This document shows, one piece after another, positions 63,058 through 64,000 of a DNA stretch of 64,000 nt. Each line of letters opens with the position of its first letter. Position 1 is the stretch's first letter. This DNA is from an uncultured Clostridia bacterium (GTDB lineage: Bacteria; Bacillota; Clostridia; Christensenellales; UBA3700). The DNA is taken from assembly GCA_937880755.1 (NCBI GenBank), contig CALGRX010000023.1:1-64000 (forward strand). The letters are read 5' to 3'. A program made the translations under genes and the position numbers. A model generated the notes under the pieces. It was not told the DNA's origin, did no database searches, and saw only the letters and a list, made by a program, of their open reading frames with translations.

Positions 63058-63432
63058 ATGCAAATTATATCAACCGACAACGCGCCAAAGGCGATAGGAC
63101 CATATTCGCAAGCTATAGTAGTGGACGGCATCGTCTACACTTCGGGACAAATTGCTATCAACCCCGCCACCAACACGGTAGAGGCTACGACGATAGAGGA
63201 GCAAACTCATCAAGTATGCAAAAACCTCACCGCAGTGCTCGAAGCAAGCGGTAGCGGTATGGACAAGGTAGTCAAGACGGTATGTTTCCTTGCCGATATG
63301 GGCGATTTTGCAACTTTCAACGAGATTTACGCTCAATATTTCATATCTCGTCCCGCGCGCTCTTGCGTGGCTGTCAAGACCTTGCCAAAGAACGTTTTGG
63401 TAGAGATTGACTGCATAGCCAAGACCAAATAA
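63058..63432 (+). CDS. ridA: Enamine/imine deaminase RidA
   Basis: Hydrolyses reactive enamines and imines released by PLP enzymes such as IlvA, protecting IlvE and others. The 124 residues are full length. APKAIGPYSQAIV, SGQI (about 30) and the C-terminal motif with Arg in ARSCVAVKTLPKNVLVEID (about 98-118) are the RidA signatures. It is directly after ilvA, with AGGAGG upstream. Confidence 0.95.
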   Translation: MQIISTDNAPKAIGPYSQAIVVDGIVYTSGQIAINPATNTVEATTIEEQTHQVCKNLTAVLEASGSGMDKVVKTVCFLADMGDFATFNEIYAQYFISRPARSCVAVKTLPKNVLVEIDCIAKTK

Positions 63433-63585
63433 ATTGCAAGTCGACGGTTCAAAGACAAAGAGCCTCGCTCCGTCAAGTAATCGTGAACGTTTGCTTGCCT
63501 ACGTGGACGTATCGCAACTTCTTTGATACGATCAATCACGATAGGACGATAGCGAAATATAGGTAATTGAAAATTAGTACAAACA

Positions 63586-63616
63586 AAAAGCGAGAAGAGT
63601 TTTCTTCTCGCTTTTT
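63586..63616. terminator. Bidirectional terminator after ridA
   Basis: AAAAAGCGAGAAGA pairs with TCTTCTCGCTTTTT. It ends the ilv operon and the converging transporter gene. The 63433-63585 stretch before it shows nothing I recognise. Confidence 0.9.
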
Positions 63617-63640
63617 GCATTAGATTATTGCAATTTAATC

Positions 63641-64000
63641 TTATTCTTCGGGCTTTTCCTCGACCTCTACGGTAACTTCATTTTCTACGTCTTGCTCGTT
63701 GCTTGTCTCGTTTTTTGCGTCGTTTTGCTCGCCCTCGGTCTTGACAGGTTGAGTTTCTACCTCGTCAGGGTCGGCAACGCCGACGATAGGAGCGAGTTCC
63801 GCCTCTCCTTGAGCTACCACGGCTACGGGTTTTTCAAAAATCACTTGCGTGCTTAGTCCTTCTTCGGGATCGCCCTTGCCACGCTTGATAGATATGGCTC
63901 GGGTTGCCTTGGCTCTGATATACAGTAGTGCAGGTAAGAAGGTGAATACGAGTATAAGGCTCATAAATGCTCCGCGTGCGATTAGCTCGGTGATTTGACC
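63641..64000 (-). CDS. C-terminal end of an MMPL/RND-family transporter (partial)
   Basis: 120 residues read to the window edge, without the start. GQITELIARGAFMS leads into a last membrane helix (MSLILVFTFLPALLYI), the usual end of an MMPL/RND-type exporter. A 75-residue acidic, Glu-rich tail follows inside the cell. The substrate is unknown. Confidence 0.75.
   Translation of the reverse strand, partial: GQITELIARGAFMSLILVFTFLPALLYIRAKATRAISIKRGKGDPEEGLSTQVIFEKPVAVVAQGEAELAPIVGVADPDEVETQPVKTEGEQNDAKNETSNEQDVENEVTVEVEEKPEE

Noticed and set aside
1..64000. CRISPR arrays, insertion sequences, prophage or rRNA genes
   Set aside because: Looked for regular spaced repeats, transposase or integrase frames and rRNA; none seen. 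Only one tRNA gene was found.

Overview
The window reads as a chromosome segment of an uncultured, anaerobic, Gram-positive-type bacterium of the Bacillota, most likely class Clostridia. This is inferred from consensus housekeeping promoters (TTGACA-17-TATAAT), the primase/sigma-70 pair, a lysine riboswitch, meso-diaminopimelate dehydrogenase, a six-subunit Rnf complex with clostridial companion genes, and lipoprotein signal peptides. Almost all of it is housekeeping DNA. I see no prophage, transposase, CRISPR array or antibiotic-type cluster.

Layout. 0-6 kb: a Cys-rich lipoprotein; a GGGtGRT/NifU-like pair; tyrS, a YigZ-family gene and ilvE; then a block of short hairpins. 6-16 kb: dgt, a flippase-like protein with a GT4 glycosyltransferase, dnaG-rpoD-trmK-Nif3-like, a zinc-ribbon protein and a decayed DUF5714 gene. 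16-19 kb: the lysine operon asd-dapA-dapB under an L-box riboswitch. 19-32 kb: membrane proteins, Hsp33, TPR and HD proteins, pgsA, valS, and a probable 6S RNA with its own promoter and terminator. 32-38 kb: asnS, tRNA-Thr(CGU), two decayed XRE regulators, a phosphoesterase, and a guaA whose glutaminase domain has lost its catalytic part. 38-43 kb: a glycosyltransferase-acyltransferase fusion, ddh, and a broken PI-PLC-like gene. 43-51 kb: apbE and a NusG-II gene facing the operon Gx-rnfCDGEAB. 51-57 kb: a B12/radical-SAM protein, tandem membrane paralogues (one broken), and an ArsR/HMA/P1B-ATPase metal-efflux operon. 57-64 kb: ilvB-ilvC-ilvD-ilvA-ridA, then the C-terminal end of an MMPL/RND-type transporter.

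How it fits together. The dap operon and ddh supply lysine and the peptidoglycan cross-linker. ilvBCDA, ridA and ilvE make branched-chain amino acids. ApbE would attach FMN to RnfG and RnfD, and Rnf links ferredoxin and NAD to an ion gradient. The two GT4 proteins, the flippase-like protein, the LPLAT domain and PgsA suggest glycolipid and phospholipid synthesis.

The most unusual signals are these. (1) Seven first-in-transcript genes lie so close to a good -10 box that their start codon falls at or within 2-3 nt of the predicted transcription start, with no Shine-Dalgarno; they look leaderless. (2) GMP synthase lacks its glutaminase nucleophile. (3) Five accessory genes carry frameshifts while every housekeeping gene is intact. 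(4) There is an array of small hairpins at 5.66-5.84 kb and a second structured block at 32.09-32.20 kb.
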